Below, in pieces: positions 25,758 to 33,150 of a stretch of 35,140 bases of DNA (its first letter is position 1; each line of letters opens with the position of its first letter). The stretch covers positions 1 through 35,140 of the forward strand of contig VXRE01000111.1 in NCBI GenBank assembly GCA_009838635.1, read 5' to 3'. Under the pieces are notes generated by a model, which was not told the origin of the DNA, did no database searches, and saw only the letters and a list, made by a program, of their open reading frames with translations. The stretch comes from Acidimicrobiia bacterium (GTDB lineage: Bacteria; Actinomycetota; Acidimicrobiia; Spongiisociales; Spongiisociaceae). Position numbers and translations under genes: made by a program.

Positions 25758-26279
25758 ATGACGACTTTGTTGGATCCGACCAGCGAGAGAACCACGGGGG
25801 AGCGGCCCATCAGCGCTCGCTCCGCCAACCTCGCCGATGGCACGGTCGGCTTGCTCGATATCTCCAAGCCTCGGGGTGACGTGTTCATCAGGCGGCTGGA
25901 CGAGTTGCTGACCGAGATGGGGGTGGCGGTGCGCCATTACCGCAAGCCCACCTTCTCGAAGCCGGCGCCGCTCGACCTGCGCCGCCAGATCGCGGCCGAA
26001 TGCGGGGCGGTGATCGAAGCCCTGGCCGACTGAGGCTCCTGCGCGTCGTGCAGTGTGCATGACATAGTCGATCTGGAAGACCTGGGCGTGCCGGGCGTGT
26101 TCGTGGCCTCTGACCGCTTCGCGCAGGCGGCCGACGCACAGGGCAAGGCCCTTGGCATGCACCCCCGCCGAGTGCTCACCGACCATCCGATCCAGCAGCG
26201 CACCGACGAGGAGATGCGGGCTCTTGCCGAAGCGGCCTTTCCCGCCATCCTCGACGCGCTGACGGCCGGGCAACGCTAG
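25758..26279 (+). CDS. UGSC-family selenoprotein, in-frame TGA read as selenocysteine
   Basis: The frame from ATG 25758 reaches TGA at 26031-26033 and continues open to TAG at 26277-26279. Read through, it gives 173 residues with Sec92 in the motif A-D-U-G-S-C-A-S-C-S-V-H-D. This is the signature of the UGSC family, whose members have either U or C at this position. The flanks also fit: upstream a Rossmann-like half (LLDISKPRGDVFIRRLDELL, then RKPTFSKPAP), downstream VFVASDRFAQAADAQGKALG and a His-Pro (TDHPIQ) typical of the family's C-terminal half. Both sides of the TGA thus belong to one protein. A SECIS-like hairpin follows the TGA. Cys98 in U-G-S-C-A-S-C adds a third redox residue. Ordinary annotation would split it into a 91-residue ORF and a short ORF from GTG 26055. 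The biochemical function is not established. Confidence 0.88.
26028..26069 (+). promoter_or_regulatory. Candidate bacterial SECIS element
   Basis: Immediately after the TGA at 26031-26033, bases 26045-26052 pair with 26056-26063 to make an 8-bp stem with one G-U pair, closing a GUG loop at 26053-26055. The loop begins 20 nt after the TGA, and a G is its first base, as known for SelB-dependent bacterial SECIS hairpins (loop roughly 16-37 nt downstream). A lower 4-bp helix (26028-26031 with 26066-26069) includes the first base of the TGA, separated by an asymmetric internal loop. The structure was folded by hand. A shorter competing hairpin at 26039-26053 is also possible. Confidence 0.65.
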
Positions 26280-26308
26280 TAGCCCCGGAGCACCCGCAAA
26301 GGGATCAG

Positions 26309-27502
26309 GTGCCCGTACTGGTCATCAACTGCGGCAGCTCGTCGATCAAGTACAAGCTGTACGGGCCGGGGGCGGAGAACCTGCTCGCGGGCGGGATCAT
26401 CGACGGTATCGGAGGGGAACAGCCGAGACACCTCCACGCCGCAAGCGATCAGGAGTTCGAAGCAGAGATAGAGGTCCGGGACTACCGGCAGGGGGTGGCC
26501 GCGATCATCAAGGCCCTGGCCGGGTGGGGATCCCCACCGCCGATCGGCGACCCGTCCGAGATAGTCGGTGTGGGACACCGGGTCGTGCACGGAGGCGACC
26601 GTTTCTCCGAGTCCGTGGTGATCGACAGCGCGGTCATCGAGGAGGTCGAGTCCCTGGGCGCATTGGCCCCGCTTCACAACCCCGCCAACCTGGCGGGTAT
26701 CCGGGCCGCCCGCGAGCACCTGCCGGGAGCCCTGGGGGTGGCGGTGTTCGACACCGCCTTCTTCTCCACGCTTCCCCCGCACGCATACCGGTACGCGGTC
26801 CCCGAGCGCTGGTGGCGGGACTTCGGGGTGAGGCGGTACGGGTTCCACGGCATCAGCCACCGGTACCTGGCGGAGCGAGCCGCCCGGTTGCTGGAGAACC
26901 CCCGGCCCAACCTGGTGACCCTCCATCTCGGCGCCGGCGCCTCGGCATGCGCGATCCGGGACGGGAAGGCGGTGGACACCTCCATGGGCATGACGCCACT
27001 GGAGGGGCTGGTGATGGGCACTCGGAGCGGCGACATCGATCCGGCGGTGGTGTTCCACCTACTGGAGACGGGGTTGCCTGCCTCCGAAGTCCGGCGAGGT
27101 CTGCAGATGGAGGGGGGCTTGCTCGGCCTGAGCGGGATATCGTCCGACTTTCGCCGGGTTGCCGACCGCGCCCGTGCCGGCGATCGAGCCGCCGCCTTGG
27201 CGGTGGAGACCTTCGCCCACCGGGTCCGCCGCTATCTGGGCGCCTTCCTGGTACAGGTCGCGCCATGCGACGGGGTGGTCTTCTCCGGCGGCATCGGGGA
27301 GAACAGCGATGAGGCCCGGCACCTCATCCTGAGTGGTCTGGAGACGCTGGGCCTGGTCGTGGATCCCGCCCGCAACTGCGGCGAGGGGGAGAGGCGTATC
27401 TCCGCCGACACCGGCTCCGTCGACATATGGGTGATCCCCACCGACGAGGAGTCCCTGATAGCCCGGGACACCTCCCGCCTCCTCAACGATCGCGTGTCCT
27501 GA
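26309..27502 (+). CDS. ackA: Acetate kinase
   Basis: This 397-residue protein is of standard AckA length. It has the signature VLVINCGSSSIKYKLY at the N terminus, GVGHRVVHGGDRF with the catalytic Arg, FDTAFF, the active-site RYGFHGISHRYL, LGAGASACAI, and TRSGDIDPAVV with the catalytic Asp-adjacent Arg, then SGGIGENS for nucleotide binding. It interconverts acetyl phosphate plus ADP and acetate plus ATP in the cytoplasm. The GTG start at 26309 lies 29 bp after the selenoprotein stop. No phosphotransacetylase is next to it, which raises the question of what makes acetyl phosphate; the preceding two genes are candidates by analogy with glycine reductase. Confidence 0.95.
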   Translation: MPVLVINCGSSSIKYKLYGPGAENLLAGGIIDGIGGEQPRHLHAASDQEFEAEIEVRDYRQGVAAIIKALAGWGSPPPIGDPSEIVGVGHRVVHGGDRFSESVVIDSAVIEEVESLGALAPLHNPANLAGIRAAREHLPGALGVAVFDTAFFSTLPPHAYRYAVPERWWRDFGVRRYGFHGISHRYLAERAARLLENPRPNLVTLHLGAGASACAIRDGKAVDTSMGMTPLEGLVMGTRSGDIDPAVVFHLLETGLPASEVRRGLQMEGGLLGLSGISSDFRRVADRARAGDRAAALAVETFAHRVRRYLGAFLVQVAPCDGVVFSGGIGENSDEARHLILSGLETLGLVVDPARNCGEGERRISADTGSVDIWVIPTDEESLIARDTSRLLNDRVS

Positions 27503-27523
27503 GAGGGGTCACACGGAGCATCG

Positions 27524-28639
27524 TCAGCTCTCGGAGACTGCCTCCAAGCCGTGCGTGCGGGCCCACGCGTCGAACTCCCCGAGAAGCGACCGGCGCAGGG
27601 CGGGCTCGCACAGGGCGACCGTGAAGGCGTTGCGAGCGATCCGGGCCAGGTCCTCCGCTCCGTAGCCGAATCCGGTGGACAACAGGCGGTATTCGTCGTT
27701 CAGGGTGTTCCCGAACATGGGCGGATCGTCGCTGTTGAGCGTGATCATCAAGCCCATCCCGTCGAGGTGCGGGAAGGGGTGGAGGGCGAGACGATCGCAG
27801 ACACGGGTTCTCAGGTTGCTGGTGGGACACACCTCGAGAGGTATGGCGCGGTCCGCCAACATGGCGAGGAGGTGGGGGTCCCTGATCACCCCGATGCCGT
27901 GACCGATGCGATCCGCGCCGAGTGCTTCGATCGATCCGCGAACGTGACCGGGAGCCCAGGGCGCCAGCGACTCTCCGGCGTGGGGGACCCTCCCGAGGCC
28001 CTGCCGTCCGGCGTCGCGGAAGGCATGCGCGAAGGGTTCCGGCGGCCGCCCCTCCTCGTTGCCTCCGATTCCCAGCGCCACCACACCGTTCTCCTGGCCC
28101 TGGAGTGCGTAACGGAGCGTGGTGTCGGCCGGATGGGGGTCGTAGACGCCTCCCGGGCCGGAGAAACAGAAGTTCCGGGCGATGTCGAACACCCACCTCA
28201 TCTCGACGCCGAAGTCCGCCTTGGCGCTGCTCCGCCCCTCCTCCAGGCCGGTGAGGATCGCGTCGATTGTCAGTCCCTTGTCGAAGATGTGCGTGTGGTT
28301 GTAGGGGGAGACTGTCAGCTCGCTGTAGCGGATGTTCTGTTCCGCCATCGCGGCGCCCGCCTGGTAGGCGACCAGCGCGAAGTCATCGGGCGTCCTGATC
28401 AGGTTCTGGACGGCCGTGATCACCCGGATGAAGTCCGCGAAGTCCGTGAACTCGAACCAGTCGGCGAGCCGGGCCGGATCGGTGGTGGGCAGGGTGTGGA
28501 CGAGGTCGTGGCGCCGGGCCAACTCGACAGCCGTAGCCGGTTGGACGGACCCCTCGAGGTGGATGTGCAGCTCGGCCTTGGGCATCCCCGCGATCAAGCG
28601 GCCCAGGTCGGGGGAGGCCGATCGTTCGCTCAACCTCAC
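27524..28639 (-). CDS. add: Adenosine deaminase family protein
   Basis: This 371-residue metal-dependent deaminase has the full adenosine-deaminase motif set: AELHIHLEGS with zinc ligands His25 and His27, PHAGES with the catalytic Glu, ADRIGHGIG with the catalytic His, EVCPTSN, and LNSDDPPMF with the metal-binding Asp. It converts adenosine or a related aminopurine to the inosine-type product. The start GTG 28639 lies 6 bp after the stop of the nucleoside phosphorylase gene, so the two form a purine-salvage operon. Some relatives deaminate adenine or modified nucleosides; I cannot distinguish these with certainty. It converges with ackA with 21 bp between stops. Confidence 0.9.
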   Translation of the reverse strand: MRLSERSASPDLGRLIAGMPKAELHIHLEGSVQPATAVELARRHDLVHTLPTTDPARLADWFEFTDFADFIRVITAVQNLIRTPDDFALVAYQAGAAMAEQNIRYSELTVSPYNHTHIFDKGLTIDAILTGLEEGRSSAKADFGVEMRWVFDIARNFCFSGPGGVYDPHPADTTLRYALQGQENGVVALGIGGNEEGRPPEPFAHAFRDAGRQGLGRVPHAGESLAPWAPGHVRGSIEALGADRIGHGIGVIRDPHLLAMLADRAIPLEVCPTSNLRTRVCDRLALHPFPHLDGMGLMITLNSDDPPMFGNTLNDEYRLLSTGFGYGAEDLARIARNAFTVALCEPALRRSLLGEFDAWARTHGLEAVSES

Positions 28640-28645
28640 GCCCGC

Positions 28646-29434
28646 CTAGGGAGCGGAAAGCTCGGTGTCGTGCCTGACGATCGCCGCCAGCGCGATCGCG
28701 ATGGCGTTCTCCCAGGCCGCCACGAGACGCTGGTTGCCGTGTTCCCCCCGGTCGTAGTCGAAGTCGGCCTCCACCAGGCTCCCGGAAACGCCGCACACCA
28801 TCGCCGCATGCACCCCGCGGAGCTGCGCCACCGTCAGGATGGCGGAGCTCTCCATCTCGATGTTCAGCAGACCGAGCCTCGCATGGCGCTCGATCCACTC
28901 GGGCGTCTCCGCGTAGAAGGCGTCGTCGCAGGCGCCGAGGCCGATGTGCAACCCGAAACCCGCCTCCCGCCGCCGCTCTTGCGCCGCCCCGATGAGGGCG
29001 TGAACCAGGAAGTGGTCGGCTATCGCCGGGTAGGTGTCCGGCACGTAGGCCCGAGAGGTGCCGTCGTTGCGGAGCACCCCGGTGTTGATGACGATGTCTC
29101 CCGTCCTGATTCCGGGCTGGATGCCCGCGGTGCTGCCCACCCTGATCAGGTGGGTGGCACCGGCGTTCACCAGCTCTTCGGCGGCGATGGAGGCGGACGG
29201 GCACCCGACACCGGTGGACATGGCGCTGACCTCGATGCCCCGGTACCTGCCGGTGATCGTCCGGAACTCCCGGCTGTCCGCCACCGGTTCGACATCGTCG
29301 AGATGGGTCGCGATCCGATCGACCCGGGCCGGATCCCCCGGTAGGAGCACGTAGCGGCCCACGTCCCCACGGCGGATGCGGGTGGCGTACTGCCGCGCGT
29401 CCTTGTCGATAGCCGACTTGTCGAAGGTGCCCAT
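28646..29434 (-). CDS. Nucleoside phosphorylase (uridine/purine PNP-UDP family)
   Basis: This 262-residue protein belongs to the NP-I family of hexameric or trimeric nucleoside phosphorylases. Visible motifs are YVLLPGDPARV (phosphate-binding Gly), STGVGCPSASIAAEELV, IRVGSTAGIQPG with the phosphate-binding Arg, and LNIEMESSAILTVA with the ribose-binding Glu-Met-Glu. The arrangement is most like uridine phosphorylase-type members, though purine-specific members share these. It splits nucleosides with phosphate to base and ribose 1-phosphate. ATG 29434 is preferred; an in-frame TTG at 29470 would add 12 residues without family support. It precedes the adenosine deaminase gene by 6 bp. Confidence 0.88.
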   Translation of the reverse strand: MGTFDKSAIDKDARQYATRIRRGDVGRYVLLPGDPARVDRIATHLDDVEPVADSREFRTITGRYRGIEVSAMSTGVGCPSASIAAEELVNAGATHLIRVGSTAGIQPGIRTGDIVINTGVLRNDGTSRAYVPDTYPAIADHFLVHALIGAAQERRREAGFGLHIGLGACDDAFYAETPEWIERHARLGLLNIEMESSAILTVAQLRGVHAAMVCGVSGSLVEADFDYDRGEHGNQRLVAAWENAIAIALAAIVRHDTELSAP

Positions 29435-29602
29435 GACGTGTCCATTCGGAGGGTCGTGGTCGCCGACCAAGGCTAGTGAGAGACCGAGGCTGCCGTTCCA
29501 CAGTGTTCGCGTGCTGTTGACAGCCGCGCTCGAATGCGGAGTCCACTCTGAGTCAATCCTGACCGCAGGCGATTGCCTGCCGGCCCTCGGCTTCTCGCCT
29601 CG

Positions 29603-29608
29603 TAGAAT
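29603..29608 (+). promoter_or_regulatory. Likely -10 element for a leaderless molybdoenzyme transcript
   Basis: TAGAAT at 29603-29608 lies eight bases before the ATG at 29617. A start site about seven bases past a -10 would fall on or next to the ATG, and there is no ribosome binding site, so a leaderless transcript is likely. A perfect TTGACA at 29517-29522 is too far to pair with it and has no clear -10 of its own. Confidence 0.4.
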
Positions 29609-29616
29609 CCCAGGTC

Positions 29617-31944
29617 ATGACCACACCGGACTCGGACAGCGACGCCTCGAGCCTGACGCTGACGCACTGGGGCGCCTACGAGGTCGAAGCCTCGGGCGGC
29701 GCCATCCAGGCGGTGCGGCCCTTCCGCCACGATCCCGATCCGTCTCCCATCGGGGACTCCCTGGCCGACATCGGGCGATGCCGGGTCGGCATGCCGTCGG
29801 TCAGGGAGAGCTGGTTGGAGGCCGGCCCCGGAGCCGCTACCCACCGCCGCGGCAGGGAGCGGTTCGTGGAGGTCGGCTGGGATCAGGCTCTCGACCTGGT
29901 GGCCGCCGAGCTCGAACGGGTGCGGAGCGAGCACGGCAACCAGGCCATCTACGCGGGTTCCTACGGCTGGGCCAGCGCCGGGCGCTTCCACCATGCGCAG
30001 AGCCAGCTTCACCGCTTCATGAACTCGATCGGCGGCTACACCGGCTCGGTCAACACATACAGCCTTGCGGCGGCCGAGGTCATCCTTCCCCACGTGGTCG
30101 GGACCCGGTGGTGGGCTTTAGAGAAGGTCCACACCTCGTGGGACGTGATCGCCGCCGAGACCGACCTGATGGTGGCGTTCGGGGGCATACCGGTGAAGAA
30201 CAGCCAGGTGGACTACGGCGGTGTGGGTCGCCATGAGGTGAGCGGCTGGTTGCGGAGGTGTGCCGAGCGGGGCGCCCGCTTCGTGAACGTGTCGCCCATC
30301 GATGACGATGTCGTGGACTACGTGGACCCGGAGTGGATCCCGATCCGGCCGGGCACCGACGTCGCCCTGATGCTGGCTCTCATCCATACCCTGATCGAGG
30401 ACGGCTCCTACGATCGCGACTTCGTCGGGCGGTACTGCGTGGGTTGGGAGGCACTGGCCGCCTACATCACCGGCGACACCGACGGGGTTTCCAAGGATCC
30501 GGAATGGGCCGGACCGATCACCACCGTCCCGCCCGAGCGGATCAGGTCGCTGGCCGGCGCGTTGGTAACGGGGCGCACCATGATCAACGCCAGCTGGTCC
30601 TTGCAACGGGCTCACCATGGCGAGCACGCCATCTGGGCGGCCGTCGCCCTCGCCGCCGCCATCGGGCAGATCGGCCTTCCCGGAGGCGGTTTCGGCATCG
30701 GGTACGGGGCGGTGGCGGCCCTCGGAAACGGGTTCGACAAGGCGTGGCTGCCCCGTCTGAAGCCGGGGCGGCCGGTCATCGACTCCTACATCCCGGTAGC
30801 AAGGATCGCCGACATGCTGGCCGGGCCGGGCGAGGAGTACGAGTACGACGGCGCAACCCGCACCTACCCGGACATCCGCCTGGTCTACTGGGCGGGCGGC
30901 AACCCCTTCCACCATCACCAGGACCTCAACCGCCTGCGCGGGGCCTGGCAGCGTCCCGAGACGGTGATCGTTCATGAGCCCTTCTGGACGGCCACCGCCA
31001 GGCACGCCGACATCGTGCTGCCCACCACCACCGCCCTGGAGAGAAACGACATCGGCGGAAAGCCCAGCGATCCGTACTTCTTCGCCATGAAGAAGGCCAT
31101 CGAGCCGGTGGGCGGCGCCAGGGACGACCATGACATTCTCGGCGCCCTGGCCGCCCGCCTCGGCACGGGAGATACCTTCTCGGAAGGTCGCACTGCCGAC
31201 GGTTGGGTTCGGTTCATGTACGAGCAGTACCGGCGGAGCGAACCGGGGAGCCCCGCCTTCGAGGAGTTCTGGCAGGCCGGGTTCATCGACCGCGGGCTGG
31301 GGGGCGGGGAGCCGAAGCGGGTGATGCTGGAGGAGTTCCGAGAGGACCCCGACCGGTATCCGCTCCGTACCCCGTCGGGCCGGATCGAGCTCTACTCCGA
31401 GCGCATCGCCGGTTTCGGATATGACGACTGCCCGCCGCATCCGGCCTGGATGCCTCCGGGCGAATGGCTGGGCGAAGCGATCGGCGAGGCCGACCTGCAC
31501 CTGATCTCCAACCAGCCCTCCACCCGGCTCCACAGCCAGCTGGACCACGGGTCGAACAGCCGTGGCGCGAAGGTCGCCGGTCTCGAACGGCTACGGATGC
31601 ATCCCGATGACGCCGCCCGGCGGGGTATCGAGGACGGCGACGTGGTCCGCGTCTTCAACGACCGGGGCGCCTGCCTGGCCGGGGTGACGATCACCGACCG
31701 GATCCGGCGCAGGGTGGTCCAGCTGGCCACGGGGGCCTGGTACTCGCCGGGCGTCGGGCCCGACCTGGATGGCACCTGCCTGCACGGCAATCCCAACGTA
31801 CTCACCGCCGATGTCGGAAGCTCGAGCCTGGCGCAGGGGCCCACCGCCCAGACCTGCCTGGTCCGGGTGGAACTATGGCCGGGAGCGCCTCCGGCCCACC
31901 ACGCCTTCGACCCACCTGAGATCGTCGCCCTGGGAGAGCGGTAG
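29617..31944 (+). CDS. DMSO-reductase-family molybdopterin oxidoreductase (BisC/TorA-like)
   Basis: This 775-residue protein is a molybdopterin-guanine-dinucleotide oxidoreductase of the TMAO/DMSO/biotin sulfoxide reductase group. The YAGSYGWASAGRFHHAQSQ block leads to NTYSLAAAEV, where Ser149 aligns with the Mo-coordinating serine of DMSO reductase, so the metal ligand is serine, not Cys or Sec. Further family blocks are TDLMVAFGGIPVKNSQ, PIRPGTDVALMLALIHTL, YWAGGNPFHHHQDLNRL, PTTTALERNDIGG, and the C-terminal NQPSTRLHSQLDHG with DGDVVRVFNDRGA. There is no N-terminal [4Fe-4S] motif and no twin-arginine signal, so it should act in the cytoplasm like BisC. It probably reduces an S-oxide or N-oxide; substrate and electron donor are unknown. 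Confidence 0.92.
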   Translation: MTTPDSDSDASSLTLTHWGAYEVEASGGAIQAVRPFRHDPDPSPIGDSLADIGRCRVGMPSVRESWLEAGPGAATHRRGRERFVEVGWDQALDLVAAELERVRSEHGNQAIYAGSYGWASAGRFHHAQSQLHRFMNSIGGYTGSVNTYSLAAAEVILPHVVGTRWWALEKVHTSWDVIAAETDLMVAFGGIPVKNSQVDYGGVGRHEVSGWLRRCAERGARFVNVSPIDDDVVDYVDPEWIPIRPGTDVALMLALIHTLIEDGSYDRDFVGRYCVGWEALAAYITGDTDGVSKDPEWAGPITTVPPERIRSLAGALVTGRTMINASWSLQRAHHGEHAIWAAVALAAAIGQIGLPGGGFGIGYGAVAALGNGFDKAWLPRLKPGRPVIDSYIPVARIADMLAGPGEEYEYDGATRTYPDIRLVYWAGGNPFHHHQDLNRLRGAWQRPETVIVHEPFWTATARHADIVLPTTTALERNDIGGKPSDPYFFAMKKAIEPVGGARDDHDILGALAARLGTGDTFSEGRTADGWVRFMYEQYRRSEPGSPAFEEFWQAGFIDRGLGGGEPKRVMLEEFREDPDRYPLRTPSGRIELYSERIAGFGYDDCPPHPAWMPPGEWLGEAIGEADLHLISNQPSTRLHSQLDHGSNSRGAKVAGLERLRMHPDDAARRGIEDGDVVRVFNDRGACLAGVTITDRIRRRVVQLATGAWYSPGVGPDLDGTCLHGNPNVLTADVGSSSLAQGPTAQTCLVRVELWPGAPPAHHAFDPPEIVALGER

Positions 31945-31954
31945 ATCGAGCAGA

Positions 31955-31990
31955 CCGGGGAGAAGAGCGAGGAGGATGCTCTCTCCCCGG
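31955..31990. terminator. Bidirectional stem-loop terminator between convergent genes
   Basis: Between the convergent molybdoenzyme and inositol-phosphate synthase genes, CCGGGGAG (31955-31962) pairs with CTCCCCGG (31983-31990), and AGAGC (31964-31968) pairs with GCTCT (31978-31982), with one unpaired A and a 9-base loop. The 13-bp GC-rich stem fills most of the 52-bp gap. No strong U-tract follows on either strand, which is common for actinobacterial terminators. Confidence 0.6.
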
Positions 31991-31996
31991 CGACCC

Positions 31997-33064
31997 TTAT
32001 CCGTCGATGAACGCCTCGAGGGCCTCGCGGGCGACTTCGTCCCGCATCTGGCGGGGTGGTGACTTCATGAAGTAGGCACTGGCCTCGTAGAGCGGCCCGG
32101 CGATACCCCGGTCCAGACCGATCTTGGCGCACCGCAGCGCGTCGATGACCACCCCGGCCGAGTTGGGGCTGTCCCAGACTTCCAGCTTCACCTCGGCATT
32201 GAGGGGAGTGTTCCCGAAGGCGGTCCCCTCGAGGCGGATGTGCGCCCACTTGCGGTCGGTGAGCCAGGGCACGTGATCAGAGGGGCCTACGTGGATGTCC
32301 TCGACGGGGAGCCGGGTCTCCATCTGGCTGGTCACCGCCTTGGTCTTGGACTCCTTCTTGGAGACGAGGCGGCTCCGCTCCAGCATGTTCAGGAAGTCGG
32401 TGTTCCCGCCGAAGTTGAGCTGGTAGGTCCGGTCCACCTTCACCCCCCGATCCTGGAAGAGGTTGACGAGGGTGCGGTGCAGGATGGTGGCGCCGACCTG
32501 CGACTTGATGTCGTCGCCCACGATGGGCAGTCCGGCCCGGCGGAAGCGGTCTGCCCACTCCTCGGTGCGCGCGATGAACACGGGGATGCAGTTGACGAAG
32601 ACGCAGCCGGCCTCCAGGGCTTGGCGGGCATAGAACTCGGTGGCCTGCTGCGATCCGACCGGTAGGTAGGAGACCACCACGTCGGCGCGCGTCTTGCGGA
32701 GTTCCTCGGCCACATCTACCTCGGCCGCCGCCGACTCCTCCACCACGCCGTTCAGGTAGGCGCCGATCCCGTCCAGGGTCGGCCCGCGTTGCACCGTCAC
32801 GTCCAGATAGGGGACCTCGGCGAAGGCCGTGGTGTTGTTCTCGCCGGCCAAGATCGCCTTGGACAGGTCCTGGCCCACCTTGGTGGCATCCACGTCGAAT
32901 GCGGCCACGAACTGGATGTCGTCGATGGCGTAGTCGCCCAGCACCGGATGCATCAGGCCCGGAATGGTCTCGTCCGCGGCGGCATCGCGGTAGAACTCGA
33001 CCCCCTGTACCAGTGAGGAGGCGCAGTTCCCCACCCCTACGATCGCTACCCGTATCCTGCTCAC
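31997..33064 (-). CDS. ino1: myo-Inositol-1-phosphate synthase (actinobacterial type)
   Basis: This 355-residue enzyme converts glucose 6-phosphate to inositol phosphate using NAD. The N terminus has the nucleotide loop [17 protein letters not shown]; later blocks are [68 protein letters not shown], and the catalytic-core KAVTSQ. Start is GTG 33064 with GAGAGG about seven bases upstream; the open frame extends to 33145 but those residues are not part of the family. In Actinomycetota the product feeds phosphatidylinositol, PIM lipids and mycothiol. The PimB-like gene at 4338 fits this. A LysR-type regulator is divergently placed 86 bp away. Confidence 0.93.
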   Translation of the reverse strand: MSRIRVAIVGVGNCASSLVQGVEFYRDAAADETIPGLMHPVLGDYAIDDIQFVAAFDVDATKVGQDLSKAILAGENNTTAFAEVPYLDVTVQRGPTLDGIGAYLNGVVEESAAAEVDVAEELRKTRADVVVSYLPVGSQQATEFYARQALEAGCVFVNCIPVFIARTEEWADRFRRAGLPIVGDDIKSQVGATILHRTLVNLFQDRGVKVDRTYQLNFGGNTDFLNMLERSRLVSKKESKTKAVTSQMETRLPVEDIHVGPSDHVPWLTDRKWAHIRLEGTAFGNTPLNAEVKLEVWDSPNSAGVVIDALRCAKIGLDRGIAGPLYEASAYFMKSPPRQMRDEVAREALEAFIDG

Positions 33065-33135
33065 ACGTACCCTCTCGACTCGGATCTCCGCTGAGTCTGG
33101 CGCGTGGATTGATTCAGTCAAATAGACGAGGCTCC

Positions 33136-33141
33136 TATAAT
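33136..33141 (+). promoter_or_regulatory. Consensus -10 box for the LysR-type regulator gene
   Basis: A perfect TATAAT at 33136-33141 lies nine bases before the ATG at 33151, with no ribosome binding site, so the regulator transcript is probably leaderless or nearly so. No good -35 is present at 17 bp; the closest is TTCAGT at 33113-33118. The 86-bp region from 33065 to 33150 also must hold the promoter of the divergent inositol-phosphate synthase gene. Confidence 0.5.
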
Positions 33142-33150
33142 CCATAGATA

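Noticed and set aside
26031-26033. TGA as an ordinary stop codon ending a short 91-residue protein, or a pseudogene
   Set aside because: Conserved family sequence continues in the same frame without a shift for 81 codons after the TGA, and the TGA sits exactly at the known Sec/Cys position of the UGSC motif.
26039-26053. Alternative 6-bp hairpin with a GUC loop right after the TGA
   Set aside because: It is mutually exclusive with the longer 8-bp hairpin, and its loop lies only 12 nt from the TGA, closer than usual for bacterial SECIS loops.
29517-29522. Perfect TTGACA as -35 for the molybdoenzyme gene
   Set aside because: No -10-like hexamer occurs at 15-19 bp downstream, and the better TAGAAT next to the start codon is about 80 bp away.
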